Shown here: piece after piece, positions 50,230 to 62,024 of the stretch
Layout: each line of letters begins with the position of its first letter
How positions within the stretch are numbered: the first letter of the stretch is position 1
Assembly (NCBI RefSeq): GCF_000003815.2
Contig: NC_049984.1
Coordinates: forward strand, 10,314,324 to 10,378,323
Source: Branchiostoma floridae
Lineage: Eukaryota > Chordata > Leptocardii > Amphioxiformes > Branchiostomatidae
Length of the DNA: 64,000 nucleotides
Direction of reading: 5' to 3'
Made by a program: the position numbers and the translations under genes
Notes under the pieces: model-generated
Databases searched by the model: none
Told to the model about the DNA's origin: nothing
The model's input: only the letters and a program-made list of their open reading frames with translations

Positions 50230-52960
50230 TTATCCTGAAAATTGTCTATACATGGCCTCAAGCTTCTTGTCTTCAAACTTTGGCACGAAGTTCACCTTCG
50301 CAATCTGGTCAAACCCCTCTGTCATCTGAGGCTCCACATATTTTTTCCGATACGAGAATATGACGGGGTCGGCGACCTTCACGTGTCCCGCGCCTGTGTA
50401 GGTCATGTCACGGAACCTGTTGTTATGGCGACACAGGTCCAGCGAGGCTGCCATAACGAAACAGCGACACGGCGCCTTGGCCTGGCGTGCACAGTCCACA
50501 TATCGCTTCCTGGACTCCACGTCAGGGTTGGTGTTGTCAACCACCACTCTCTTCCCGCCGGCCAGCGCCTGGCTGCACGCCGCCACGCACTTCTGCCACG
50601 TGCCCAGCACGTCCCTGTTCACGTGGACGTATCCCTTGGAGACCAGGTTCTGTTTGACGAAGAACGTTTTTCCCGACGCAGGACATCCCACCATCACTAT
50701 AACCTCAGGAAATGAGGACACCAGACTGGCGGTAGGTGTTGAATACAGAGGTCCGTCTGCATCCAGCTTTCTTGGGTCAAAATCGGGTAGTTTGAACGTG
50801 GCTTTTCTGTACCCCAGGAAATACTCCTCTGGAGTGTGGAAGGTGAGTCCGATGTTCAGTGCAAACAGACGATCGCTGCAGGCAAAGTCCTTCTTCCTCC
50901 CCGGAGCCCAGTTCACCAGTCGTCCTGCTGCGTCCCCCACGTAAAAGCTGGCACCTTTGTCCACGGGTACACCGTCGTTTCCTCTCTCTACCAGATGGTC
51001 CCACATGCCCGTTACAGGCTTCCTGTACTTCCCACTCCCCCTAGCAACATACACCTGAACTGCAACGCCAAGCTTGGCCACTATGTCTTCCAACTTCCTT
51101 CTGTAGTCCTTTTCATTGATCTTGCCCCTCTGGATGCCCATCTGATTGGTGAAGAAGACAACCTTGTATCCTTCGGAAATCAACTTCTTCAGCCTTCCAG
51201 GAACTTCTGAGAATGCAATTTTCCAGTCGAAGGTGTCTTGTGCAAACACCCTCCCAGATTTGGTGACAATAATCGTTCCGTCAATGTCAAAGCTGGCAAC
51301 CTTACTACACCCCTGTACCCCCTTACTGGTGTAGACTAGCAGCTCACCAAACTCTTCCCAGCATGCATCAGTGGTCGGTCTACCCGACTGTATAGCTGAA
51401 CCCCCGGGTCTAACCTTCCCTGCCGTGTTGTTGTCAGGTTTTGCCGCTCCCTTTGGTGGAGACTGTGCCTCGTACATCTGTCCTAAACGTTTCAGTCTGT
51501 CCTGGATATCCCTCCTATGTTCTGAGTCGGATTCCTCACTGTCTGACATGTCTGTTAACTTGTCCTTGGCTTGTGGTTTCCCCTGATCCTTCCCCTGCCC
51601 ACTGTCTTTATCATCCCCTGATGCCTCACTGTCTGACATGTCAGCTAGTCTCTTCGCAGGCTTTGGTTTCTTTTTGGGTAAAGGATTTCCCTCAGGACTA
51701 GCTGGTCTCTTGACTGCCTGTTTCCTTTGGAAAAAGTCCAGGATGTTTTTTCCTGATGAAGCACTATCTTTCACTGTGCCCTGTTCTTTGGCAGCCTTTG
51801 CCACTTTATGTTGTGGTTTGTTGGTGTCAGTGTTTGAAGAAAATTCTACACGATGAGGAAACTTGTCAAACAGCATACAGAAGTCCTGGCCATGCCTCAG
51901 GGTGGCGGTTTCACCTGGGTTGAGCTGTTTTCCTCCAACACTGCAGGGATTGGCACCCAACTGTGTGACATATAGGAAAAATGTTATACATGTGCTACTA
52001 TACTATACTATCGTGAACTCTTACTTTCAAAGAGATGATGTTTCTGTTCAAAAACATTAACACTTTACCACTATGCAATGTACATGCACAATCAGATATA
52101 AAATCATTGATGTACTAGTACTAGGTAGGGTGTCATGTAGAAAACCATCTGACTGTGTATTGTAAGTCCTACATAATGGACTAAATGAAGCTGTGTGAAG
52201 TGTATATTATGACATCACTATCCATGCATAACTACTGAATGACAAACCTGTTTCAGTGTCACGGTTTTCTTGTCATGGTTTGCTGTCAGCTCAACTGGAA
52301 ACAACAGCAAACAATATTTCAGAATTACATAATTGTGCATTTTGGCCCTTGTTTCACACTTGCTCAAAAGTGTAGGGGAGGGGAAAACATACATGTATTT
52401 TTACGCAGCTATTATTGGGTATGATGGTTGTGATGAAAAAAGAAGAGGAACTGAGTCTAGTTTCCATTGTCAGTTTCCCACCAGGCGAAATGTCTCCTTT
52501 GTATTCATAGTGATACTATTCACCAGAAAAAGGTCATGTTACATTGCAAATGATAAAAATAGCACAATTGAAACTTAGAACGAGGAACAAATGGCTGTTA
52601 TCAAAGTCATATATCACAAGAACGAAGAGACAAAATTTCTCTATAAGTGTTGGTTCAGAACTTCAGAGACAAAGGTTCAAAGTCTGCCAGAAATATTTGC
52701 GGTGGTTTTCGCGCTTAAGTCTTTGATAGTCAGGAAAAGGTATAATATCATACAGGCTCAATGAAACTGTTGCTTGTAGAACTAGACGAGAATAATTATG
52801 CTGAAGGCCAGATGAGTGTGGTACATGTACCCTGTTTTCTGGAGCATTTCTTATCAGCTATTCTGGTTTCTGGTCCCCTCCCCAGGACCACAGGCTGGTC
52901 ATGTGACAGGGGGATGGGGGCGTGGCTGTTGTCAGCTGACACGAGCACACACCTGTCCAT
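50230..52960 (-). CDS. PNKP: PNKP, polynucleotide kinase 3'-phosphatase, three exons, 635 aa
   Basis: Nuclear DNA end-processing enzyme: 5'-kinase and 3'-phosphatase making ligatable ends in single- and double-strand break repair. Exons 52831-52960, 52248-52294 and 50230-51960; GT-AG junctions with consistent phases (1, then 0). FHA domain in residues 1-105 ([36 protein letters not shown]), which in vertebrates binds phosphorylated XRCC1/XRCC4. Low-complexity linker about 105-255 with a basic KKKPKPAKR stretch and duplicated acidic DMSDSE motifs. Phosphatase motif DIDGT (about 284-288) and VVFFTNQMG; kinase P-loop GCPASGKT (about 484-491), HVNRD and VVVDNTNP. The length exceeds human (521 aa) mainly through the linker. 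Phosphatase and kinase are in one 1.7-kb exon. Oriented away from RPS19, about 1.2 kb apart. Confidence 0.95.
51961..52830 (-). other. PNKP introns 1 and 2 with the 47-nt middle exon
   Basis: Intron 2 is 51961-52247 and intron 1 is 52295-52830. The middle exon (52248-52294) encodes [16 protein letters not shown]. Nothing else was recognised here. Confidence 0.85.
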
Positions 52961-54103
52961 CTCACCTCTGAAATTATACAAAATTATCAGTGTATACTAA
53001 AGTACAATTACATGGTATGGTACACAGCATTCATGGGATAATTAAAAAGCTCCTTGATTCAACCAATAACTTCACTAACATTCAGTTACATATAATTCTA
53101 GTAATTCTTATAATAATGTTGTAACTTGGCTTAGATGTTAATGCTTTGACTTTATTTGGATCAACAATTAGCTTGACAATTTCTGTTATAGCATACAACA
53201 AAAGCATAATGTTACTCATCGGAATGGCATGTTCCAATGGAACTTAACACTTTGCTTATCTCAATGTTATGTTTGTTTGTTAATGATGCCATCATATAAG
53301 TCACTAGGTTATAAACAAAAAAATAACATTGAAGATAAACTTAAATTATGAAACGTAAAGTTAACATCAACTTTTTAGCATAATGGGGAAAAGTTGGATG
53401 TATTATTCCATGTTATATGGAGCATGCTGAAACTTGTCATCATGCAACTTTACAAGAGCTCAATTTATGGAACTCATATTGTACAAATGACTATGTTGTT
53501 AACATCTCATAGACCTTTACTGGCTAACGTTACATTTGGAGTGTATATGAAGTTGAAATATTTCTGCCCCCCTCCCACAACTAACCAACCATTCAAACCA
53601 TTTAAAATTTAAAAGTTTACGTTTTCATCTTTCATACCAACACTGCCTACCTGTTTATGAATGCCTTGTCTCTGTTTTCATGGATTCACAGCTAAGATAT
53701 AGAAGGATTTGGCTCTTTTTATCAGATATTTTGTAGAAAAGCAAGACCCAAGCTCTGCTCTGAGCTGATGACACATGTGATCTTCACAGTGTAAGGGCGA
53801 CATACAACGGAGCAGATTAGTACTGCAGTTTCTAGGTTCTGTCTGCTACACTGTTCGATAGAAGATTTTGTATGAGAAGCCAAGGACCTGGGACGTCTTT
53901 GGTGAAGCATAATTCTTCACTCCAGAGAAGTGTAGTGATGTCTTCTTTTTTCAGCGCGAAGTTTGCTATAGCTATTAAATTCGGTCGTAGTTTGGTGGCC
54001 GCAGCCAGGTGAGGTGTAATTTTGTAATTTCTTTAAGACCACGCAGCAAGGACAGCTAGCGACCTATACACGAAGTGCAGTAATGTTTTCCGCTAGGGTC
54101 AAA
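52961..54103. other. Divergent intergenic region between PNKP and RPS19
   Basis: About 1.1 kb of AT-rich DNA separating the two head-to-head genes. A plus-strand CAG|GTGAGG donor-like site near 54010, after a pyrimidine run at about 53942, could mark an alternative RPS19 leader exon. No ORF is supported. Confidence 0.5.
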
Positions 54104-54150
54104 TCTCGCGAAGTTTCACGTGGCATCCGGGATATTTTCCTTTTCTCGGC
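54104..54150 (+). promoter_or_regulatory. RPS19 core promoter: TCTCGCGA and E-box
   Basis: TCTCGCGA (54104-54111) and CACGTG (54117-54122) lie immediately before a long pyrimidine tract typical of ribosomal-protein gene start sites. No TATA box was seen. Confidence 0.45.
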
Positions 54151-54176
54151 CTCTTTCCCTTCCACCATTTTTCAAG
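54151..54176 (+). other. Probable RPS19 non-coding exon 1 with 5' TOP tract
   Basis: CTCTTTCCCTTCCACC... starts with C and a pyrimidine run, as expected for a 5'-TOP mRNA, and ends TTTTTCAAG|GTAGGT, a good donor. RPS19 coding begins exactly at the next exon's acceptor, so an upstream leader exon is required. The exact start site is not determined. Confidence 0.5.
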
Positions 54177-54733
54177 GTAGGTCTGAGATTTGCCTTTTCT
54201 CGTTAGATGGTCAATATTTCTGATATAGCGCATACCCGGCAGTAAAACTTCGACCCAAAAGAACAAAAAAGTATTCAAGATTCTACCTTAGCAATATTAT
54301 GTGTCTCCATTGAGACTGACTCGTTTAAAACAGTGACTGATGTCGCCTTCTTTCTGGCGACTTGCATGCACATGGCCCAGTAAAATGGCGGATGCCGATC
54401 GTTGCAACGCGTTGTGGGAACATCTTTTTGCACACAGCTGCTCATGGGCAAAAACTACGATCGTGTTTTGGCTAGACGATTGTTTCTAATACCCAACTGA
54501 ACTATTTTGGACGATAAGGGTTGTACCAAGTATGTTTGAGAAAATAAAAATGTTGTGTATTAAATACCCCCCCCCCCCTCATCTTGGATAGAAATTATTG
54601 GTTGCTGGACTTCATGATCAGGCCTAGGTATACTATAGATACGACCATCAATTTACAAAGAACTGTTTGTGCTGCTCCCATAATATGTGTCGAACAAACC
54701 GTAACAAAAATGTTGTGTCCACTTTCCCCACAG

Positions 54734-57546
54734 ATGCCTGGTGGTGTGACAGTTAAAGACGTGAACCAGCAAGAGTTCGTCAAGGCCTTTGCTGCCTTCC
54801 TCAAAAAGTAAGTCACTAAGAAATTGGGCCATGAAAAAACATGTGGTGCAGGGGGAGTTCCTGGACACTCTGCACCCATGTGTGTAAATAAGACTGGCAT
54901 ATAACCAGACTCAGGGTTCTCCCCAGAATGTTTCAGTATAGTGGAGGGGCAGAGGCGGCGGCAGGAAATTTCGTCTGGGGGGCCGAACTTTTACTGACAG
55001 AATTTTGCGGCACACGCTTACGTAGCGCCGAAGGCGCTACCCGTCGCGCCTCCGGCGCGACCACCCTAGGGGGGTTCGGGGGCATGCTCCCCCGGGAAAA
55101 TTTGAAATCTAGACCCTCTAAAACGGCATTTCATGTGTTTTGACGGGCAAATTTTGTTGCCAGACTAAGCTAAGTTTGATGGCAATTCTGTTAGAAAGAC
55201 ACATGGTTTTAGCGAGGGCGATGCCCCCAAAATATTTTCACGATTTTGAGTGCCGAAGGTGCGAGCTGTTGCAAGGTTGGTCTTTGGAAATTTCGAAATC
55301 TGCACCCTCTGAAACGACATTTTCTGTATTTTGAGGGACAAGTTTTGCTTGCAGACTATGCTAAATCTTATGCCATTTTTGTCAAAGAAAAATATGTTTG
55401 AGGGCGATGACCTAAGCTACCACGCACAAATTTTCACCATGTCGTTGTGAGCGCCGGAGGCGTAAGTCATCGCTAGGGAGGTCCGGAGAAAATTTTAAAA
55501 TCTTGACCGTCTGAAACGTCATTTCCTGAATTTCAGTGGCACATTCTGCTTGTAAACTAAGCTAAGTACGATAGTACAATTTCTATTGGTTTAAAAGGTT
55601 TTTCAGAGCAACGCTCCCGCAACATATTGTCCTGCGTCGAAGACGCAGTCGTCACAAGGGAGGTCTGGCAAAATTTTGAAATCGGAACTCTCTGAAACGC
55701 CATTTCTTGCATTTTCAGGGGTAAACTATGCTGTTAGACTAGCTTGATTTTATGAAATTTCCATCATCAAAAAAATACACAAGGTTTCAGCTTGATTTTT
55801 TGGGGGGGCGACGCCCCCCCAACATATTTTCCAGGGGGGCAGCCGCCCCCCCTGCCCCCCCGGTGCCGCCGTCACTGAGGGGCTGGCAAAAATAACCCGG
55901 ACCAACGCGCTGTGCTTTCATGAAAATGGGTTCATTTTGCAATGACAGAGGGAGTCAAATACTACAAGTATAATATATTATAGTGATTTCTATGTTGTGA
56001 AGTGGCAAAACGACTATTGTTTTGATCATCGCCCATTCACAAGCCCGTACCTGTACCTGAATTTTCTGTACTGGTACCCACCCCTAGTAGTCAAATGGTA
56101 GTACTAGTAGTACTGACGCATCCAAATAGTAAATTTGTACAACACTTGTTGTATTACTTACACACCCACAGCTATTTAACTTCTCTAGATGAGTTGCTAG
56201 CAGATCATGCCAGATGGGGGAACAGTTTTCTGGTGCAAAGACTGAAAGAGAAGCAACGCAAGTGCTTCCTTGGCTGGAATTTATTCCTGACCATAAATGC
56301 CCCATTGTTTCCTTGTAGGTCAGGTAAACTGAAGCTGCCAGAATGGGTGGACCTGGTCAAGACTGCACCACACAAGGAACTGGCGCCCTATGACCCTGAC
56401 TGGTTCTACCTCAGAGCAGGTCAGGAACAACCTGTGTTTTTGACACAGACAATGACAGTTTAAATGCTCAAGCTGTGCTATGTTTTCTTTAACTTTTTTT
56501 AAGAGATGAAATGCTTTGTTTCTTCTGCCAGAAAAAAAATTAGCCATAAATTTTCTGCAATCTGGCCTAATTCTCTACAATGATACTAAATTACTTTAAA
56601 AATGTATCATAAGCTGTACCCAACACTTTCCCATGCCCCCTCCCCACAGCGTCCACAGCCAGACACTTGTACCTGCGTGGTGGGGTCGGCGTTGGCGCCA
56701 TGTGTAAAATCTACGGCGGTCGTAAGCGCAGAGGCACCAAGCCTGCCAAGTTCCGCATCTGCTCCCGGGGCGTGTCCAGGACGGTGCTCCAGGCGCTGGA
56801 GGGAGTCAAGATGGTGGAGAAGGACGCTGCAGGGTAGGTGGAGATTACACTACGACATGCCTGCTGGGTGGGAATGTTTCAGGGCTGTCTCAAGATTTAG
56901 ATTTTTTGCCGACCCAATCATTGTTTGGGAGCCAGTGTTATTGATTTTCGTTGCTAATTGTTTTATCTGACAAAAATACATTTTTGTACTTTTCATGTCA
57001 TGTATATCAGACTTAATGACTAGGTGAAAATTTTGTCCATCCAAACAAGCAAACTTCCTTCTGGGACAGAGGGACAGGTCCTGGAGACAGCCCTGGACTG
57101 TTCTCAATGCAAACAGCTGTATACTGTGTTGGGGCAAAATTATGTAATACATGGTCTTCTCTTGTGCATATGGTTCCTCAACTTTGTTGTGCACTTTGAT
57201 TTTCTTAGTACATGTATTTGAAAATGGGCTTTGTAGTATTATATGGTGTATGTTGCTGTATGAGAACCATTACCATTGCTTGTATGACCTCTTCACCGCA
57301 AACCTAAAACTATCATGAACATTTTCCCTTGTACAGCAAAAACCTGCATGGCAGTTTCAACTGCAAATTCAAAACCACCATGAACCATTGTCTTCTTGCG
57401 ACGTTAGATTCCCATGAACTGTATGCGTAGTCTGACTGAGTTGTCTCTCTCCCCACCCCAGTGGCCGCAGGTTAACTGCCCAGGGGCAGCGGGATCTGGA
57501 CCGTATCGCTGGTCAGGTGGCAACCGCCATGAGGAAGGCCCAGTAA
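54734..57546 (+). CDS. RPS19: RPS19 (eS19), 40S ribosomal protein, four coding exons, 147 aa
   Basis: Small-subunit ribosomal protein eS19, needed for 18S rRNA maturation and 40S assembly. Coding exons 54734-54807, 56319-56419, 56650-56833 and 57462-57546; all GT-AG, phases agree, sum 444 nt. Signature stretches: [91 protein letters not shown] and [20 protein letters not shown]. Human is 145 aa. The ATG is the first codon of its exon (CCCCACAG|ATG), so the 5' UTR is in an upstream exon with a TOP-like start. The first coding intron carries a transposon-derived tandem repeat. Confidence 0.97.
54808..56318 (+). other. RPS19 first coding intron
   Basis: 1.5 kb intron with GTAAGT...TTGTAG ends. 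Most of it (about 54911-55890) is a transposon-like repeat. Confidence 0.85.
54911..55895. mobile_element. hAT-like repeat with four internal about 190-bp tandem units
   Basis: The left end CAGGGTTCTCCCCAG...GGCGGCGG and the right end, read in reverse, CCGGGTTATTTTTGCCAGCC...GACGGCGGCACC are imperfect inverted repeats. The interior has diverged units marked by (A)CCCTCTGAAACG.CATTT, starting at about 55113, 55304, 55506 and 55687. The left part carries the GGGGGCATGCTCCCCCGGGA module shared with the hAT element at 12308-14150. No 8-bp target duplication could be confirmed. Confidence 0.5.
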
Positions 57547-57595
57547 CGTGGGCAGAACACAGGAGAGTCATGTCATAGAAATAACCTCTGGTGGA

Positions 57596-57601
57596 AATAA
57601 A
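57596..57601 (+). terminator. RPS19 poly(A) signal AATAAA
   Basis: AATAAA 50 nt after the RPS19 stop codon, as expected for the short 3' UTR of a ribosomal-protein gene. Confidence 0.8.
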
Positions 57602-59032
57602 ACTTCCAAGGTTTCCTCAGCAATGGTGTGGTGTCTGTTCTTGTTAGTTTATTCTGTCAAATGTATACATTACTGTATTATATATACATGGCTGTTTACC
57701 CATCCTCCTCAAGCACAAAATGACTGAAAAATGCTCTGCACCAGGTCATTGGAAAACTGACAGATGCTTGCAAAGTTGGTGTGATATCAAAAGTGGAAAC
57801 CATATTCATTTGGGTTGGTTATTGTAACAAAACGTTTTTTTCTTCTTGGACCAGTCTTGAAAAACTTGACCTGAAAAAAAACAGTGGACCGGATTTACAA
57901 CCAATTAGAAAATAAAGAGATTATACTGGCACTATGGTGGCAGGCATTTGTGTTTTGCGGCTTACCAGTCCAAGAAAATAGCAAGAGTGGAGTGGAGGAG
58001 AGTTGGTAATTCTTACTAAGTTTCTACAGTCAAACTTGGTCAATTTAACCTGTAGCAAAATGGACAAATTTTGAGCATTGCCCATTTACAAGTTGTCACA
58101 ATTAGGTTCAGGTCTGGATCCTCTGGACCTGGACCGTACATGACATGTACCAAAATTTTCAGTACTCAATTTTCTGTACGCCAGAAAAAATTATTTGCAA
58201 CAAGGCCTGTGTTTGGTTACAGTTACACTGTTCCTTTTGTAAACATTATTGACTTGAGTTGATTTGGAAGTGCAGAACTCACACTTTGAGGATGCATGGC
58301 CATCATTCCAACTTTGCTGTGCTAGGGATTGAATTTTTTTACCTGGGCATGGAAACTATGTGTCTTTACTGGTGTTTCATACAAAGTATAGAATTCATGC
58401 ATAACAAACCTTCATAATGAAAGAAGCACGAAATTGCATGAGGTGGACAGATTTTATTACAACTTTCACCTGATGATCATTATGGGACATTTGCCCAGAC
58501 TAAAAGCTTACTGGAAGCATCACATTAATATATACTACTATATGATATTTTGCCCCTTCTTCATTCTGAAAATAACCACACTAAAGCCACAGAATTCCTG
58601 ATTACACTCCTGATAGTGTTAATCTATGCAGGTGCACAATACTACAGAGAAATATGTACCTTCGACGTTTTGTAGTACAGCAGAGATAAATATGCATCTT
58701 CCACAACATTGTGTACCACAGAGATATTTACACCTTTTAGAAGAATTCCTATCCATAGTCTTCTCGTTAGAAATAAGTTACACTGAAGTCAAAACATTAA
58801 CTGCAGTTTTCCCATCATCACTGCTATAGGCTAAACTTATATGTACATAGAATATTTAAAAGGTAAATGCATATTATACAAGCATAATGTTATTTAGTAC
58901 TAGTATAGTACAAAGGTTAACAGTAGGAAGTACAGTTACAGGAAAACAACAGGATTCAAGTAAATGCAGCAAGTTGCAGGCATTATAGTACAACAGATAT
59001 TTGATATCTTTTACTGCAAAATAATCTATGAA
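57602..59032. other. Intergenic between RPS19 and VWA gene A
   Basis: 1.4 kb of AT-rich DNA between two convergent gene ends. No gene or clear repeat recognised. A minus-strand AATAAA near 58447-58452 could end VWA gene A. Confidence 0.6.
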
Positions 59033-61316
59033 TTACAATGCAAAGAGCAGCTGTCTGGCGACAATCCGGCGTGACCTGCGCAGTAGCCGGGCAGCGATCC
59101 TGGGTGACCGCCTACCGACGAATCTGCGGCTGCGCACTCCGAGCCTGGTCCTGCTGTACAAACCGCGCCTGCGTGTTGGGGTCCGGGGTGGGGACGGGGT
59201 GTGTCCGCTGACCCCGCGCCACCGCAGTGGTGTGAGGGCTCGGACCAACCTGTGAGGGACAATAATCACTGTCCAGTCAGAAAAGACGCTGAAAGATGTA
59301 ACAACATAAACTTGGCGAATAAAGTTAGAAAAGCTGATATGCTTCGGTCAAATGTCCTGTGATAGTAAATCAGGCCTGGCTCTACATAATTCAATCTTAC
59401 CTGGGTGGGGAATCTGTCTCAGCCTCCTCCCCGTCCCTGCCGGCCAGTGTGTCGAACAGCCCGTGTAGCTCCCTGTTCATGGCGGGCCCACCGGCGGCGT
59501 TGTACCGGGCACGAACCTCGTTCTCATAGGCCTGGAGGAAACACAGGACATGTACTTTATTACTTCTGTATGCATGGATAGCACGGTAATACGCATTGTT
59601 AATGCACTCTTAAAAGCTATTAAGGGTTTCTACCCAATACAGTAGAACGACAACTGATTGTTTGGGCTTAACCAGGTGACCCATCGTTGCACATTGGCTG
59701 TCGATCCCACAAAAGTTAAGTGTGGAACTCGTACAACTCACGCAAGAGGAGATCCCGGTGCACCTACCATGAGTTGGTCCGGTCCCCGCTCCCGGTAACA
59801 GATCGCCATCAGGAAGTCTATGATGCAGGAGAAGTTCTCCAGCTTCAGGTGGCAGCCCTGAGTCCGGTTGGCCAGGTCCTTGTAGAAGGCCATGGACGAA
59901 CCACTAACAAACGGGAATAACCTGGCGTTAGACTGGGTCACAAAGGTAGATGATGCTAAGAATGAAGCATAGAGAGTAAGAATTGTTCCTTGGGGGACCA
60001 CTGAGGCACGATGTCAGTGATTCAAGACTCACCCGCCAGCCTGGACAGCATAGATGTGCACGCCGGTCTCATTGTGAAGCCTGTCGGTCTCCTCTCTCCA
60101 GTCGATGTTGTCCGTGTTGAGACCGTAGCTGGGCTCGTGTGGGTCGGCGTCACCGATCAGGACCAGGGAGCGCTGCGTGCCCGGCATCCAGGACAGCTCC
60201 GTCCGGACCTGTGGGTGGCGAGGGTTTCTTTTAATTTTACTGTTCAACTGTCCTTTGCTCTTTTGCCGTTCCACCAATCGTACATATATTTTAAAAAGAA
60301 AACGATGTTAGTAAGATTGGTTGATACGTTCAGAATATCTGTCCATCGTGAGCGGAAACCAACTCAGGGAATCACTCTTACCTGGCGTAGGACAAGCTCG
60401 TAGCATTCGTCGCCGTCATATCCACACGTGTTTTCCACGGTGCGCACAAACTCGCACAGCTTGTCGGCGTCCGTGGTGAAGTCCACCCACTTGGTGACGT
60501 AGGTGCTGGCGGCGTCCTGGTAGTCTCCGTGCGCGAAGATGGCGATGCGGATGCCGGGAATGTCGGCGTGCAGACGGCGGATGATATCCTGAACCTGCGT
60601 GGACAGGTGGTTACAACGTTAGAATGATTAAAAAAGCGAGATGATCAACTTTTTTGATGTGCAATGCTAACGATACACTGTGTTCGGGCAAGACCTTAAT
60701 ATGTCTTAATTCTAGTTCTGAAAAATGCGAAAATACGTACCTCTCTGCGGACCTCAGCGATACAGCCGCCCATGGACCCCGTGGTGTCGAAGGAGAAGAC
60801 GATTTCCATCGGCCCCCCTGGCGGGAAGCGTGGAACGACACACGGAGAAGGGACCGTCTCGTCTTCCTTGACTTTCTTACACGTAATCATGACGTCAGCT
60901 GCCTCGGCCTTCCTCTTCCCAGCAGCAGACCCCTTCTTCTTGTCCACCGCGGTACAGCTGGTCTTCACCTCGTACAAGAACTCCGTGTTGGGAACCAAGA
61001 CGCGGTTGTAAGACGTGCTCTGGATGAAGACGTCGAAGTCTGGGATGTTCTTCTTGTTCAGGGAGAAGTTGGAGTCGTCTTGAGGAATGCCGAGGACTTT
61101 CCTGACGGCGTCGCCGCTGACGTAGGCTCCGTCCGTCTTGCGACGCGCCACCACCTCCTTGTAGCGCTGGATGGTCTCGGGTTTGGTCAGCTGGTAGAAG
61201 CCCTTCCCCTTGGCGAACTCCAACTTGTTGTCCTTGACGAAATCTCTGATTTTCGTCTTGTTGGGAACTTTCAGGGTCTCAAAGCGGAATGCGGAAACAG
61301 CGGCGGCGACAGGCAT
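59033..61316 (-). CDS. VWA-domain protein A with conserved N-terminal domain and Arg-rich tail, 482 aa
   Basis: Function unknown. Coding exons 60741-61316, 60382-60594, 60033-60208, 59768-59903, 59401-59531 and 59033-59249; all GT-AG, phase-consistent, 1449 nt. Residues about 10-117 form a globular N-terminal domain (KIRDFV, LEFAKGKGFYQLTKPETIQ, DFDVFIQSTS, NTEFLYEV). A Lys-rich linker (KKKGSAAGKRK) follows. The VWA domain runs about 168-330, with a MIDAS-like DTTGSMGG (177-184), IAIFAHGDY and LVLIGDADPHEP. The last 72 residues are extremely Arg-rich, ending RRSRRIVARQLLFAL, which suggests nuclear or nucleic-acid/membrane association. No signal peptide was seen. A 5' non-coding exon is inferred at 61546-about 61660. 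It is divergent from paralogue B. I know no vertebrate gene name for it. Confidence 0.85.
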
Positions 61317-61545
61317 GTTGTCTGTGAGGACGGAACGTAAACGTTTTTAATAAAGCTATGAAGGTCATTTCATGTATTTTATAATTAGAAATATTTTTGC
61401 AATGCCCTTAGGAGATTGTATTACATATCTAGGTATAAATCTTACAGCTACATTTTACATTTTAACCTGCGATCACTTAAGGTAACAGCCAGGGTAACAG
61501 CTTATTCCTAACGGTGGTTTATTCATATTACAAATTAACACTTAC

Positions 61546-61660
61546 CTTAGACTATTCGTCGAATCTGATGCTCCAAGATAAGTTGAACAGCTAGGAGTTG
61601 AAGATCTCTTTCTTCAGGCCTCGCGGCTCCTTGAAGTCCACCTGCAGTAGATGTGGGTCT
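61546..61660 (-). other. Probable non-coding exon 1 of VWA gene A
   Basis: Ends at CTAAG|GTAAGTG (donor at 61544-61545) and joins an acceptor CTCACAG at 61322-61328, five bases before the ATG. The 5' end is estimated as about 27 nt downstream of the TATA-like box at 61687-61692. Confidence 0.55.
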
Positions 61661-62024
61661 GGTCTTCCCTGTCACAACCTACTTCCTATATAGGATTCCC
61701 GCGCTCGCGAACTCGTCTCTGATTGGCTGCTTGCTTGACGTCAGTGTGCGATAATACTATTGCGCAAGCGCGCTGTTGTATTTATCGGGCTTGTTTGGAC
61801 CCGTTCTTGTCTGATGGACTAGTTAGGCAGAAACGTGCATGGGCAAAGATCGCATGTTTGTATCCTGCCCGGGCCTGCCTGCGTGTGTATACAGGTCAAT
61901 AAACACTGACTGAATCCTGGGTACGAGTCACCGCTACGTCACATAGCGTGCCTCGGCAAGATCACTTCCGGGTAAGCGTAACCCATCAACAGTCGGTATT
62001 TAAACAGAACATCCTGGCTTCGAG
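61661..62024. promoter_or_regulatory. Divergent promoter of the VWA gene pair: TATA, CCAAT and CRE elements
   Basis: For gene A (minus): CCTATATAGG (TATATA 61687-61692), a CCAAT box (minus strand, 61722-61726) and a perfect CRE TGACGTCA (61736-61743). For gene B (plus): TATTTAAA (61997-62004) and a CRE half site TACGTCA (61935-61941). The estimated start sites are only about 365 bp apart. The arrangement suggests co-regulation through CREB/ATF-type factors; expression is not shown by sequence. Confidence 0.55.

Noticed and set aside
50242-51210. Several 120-180-codon plus-strand frames
   Set aside because: Antisense shadows of the large PNKP exon, whose high GC at third positions keeps the opposite strand open.
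60654-61340. 228-codon frame on the plus strand
   Set aside because: Antisense shadow of the first coding exon of VWA gene A, which has domain structure and consistent splice sites.
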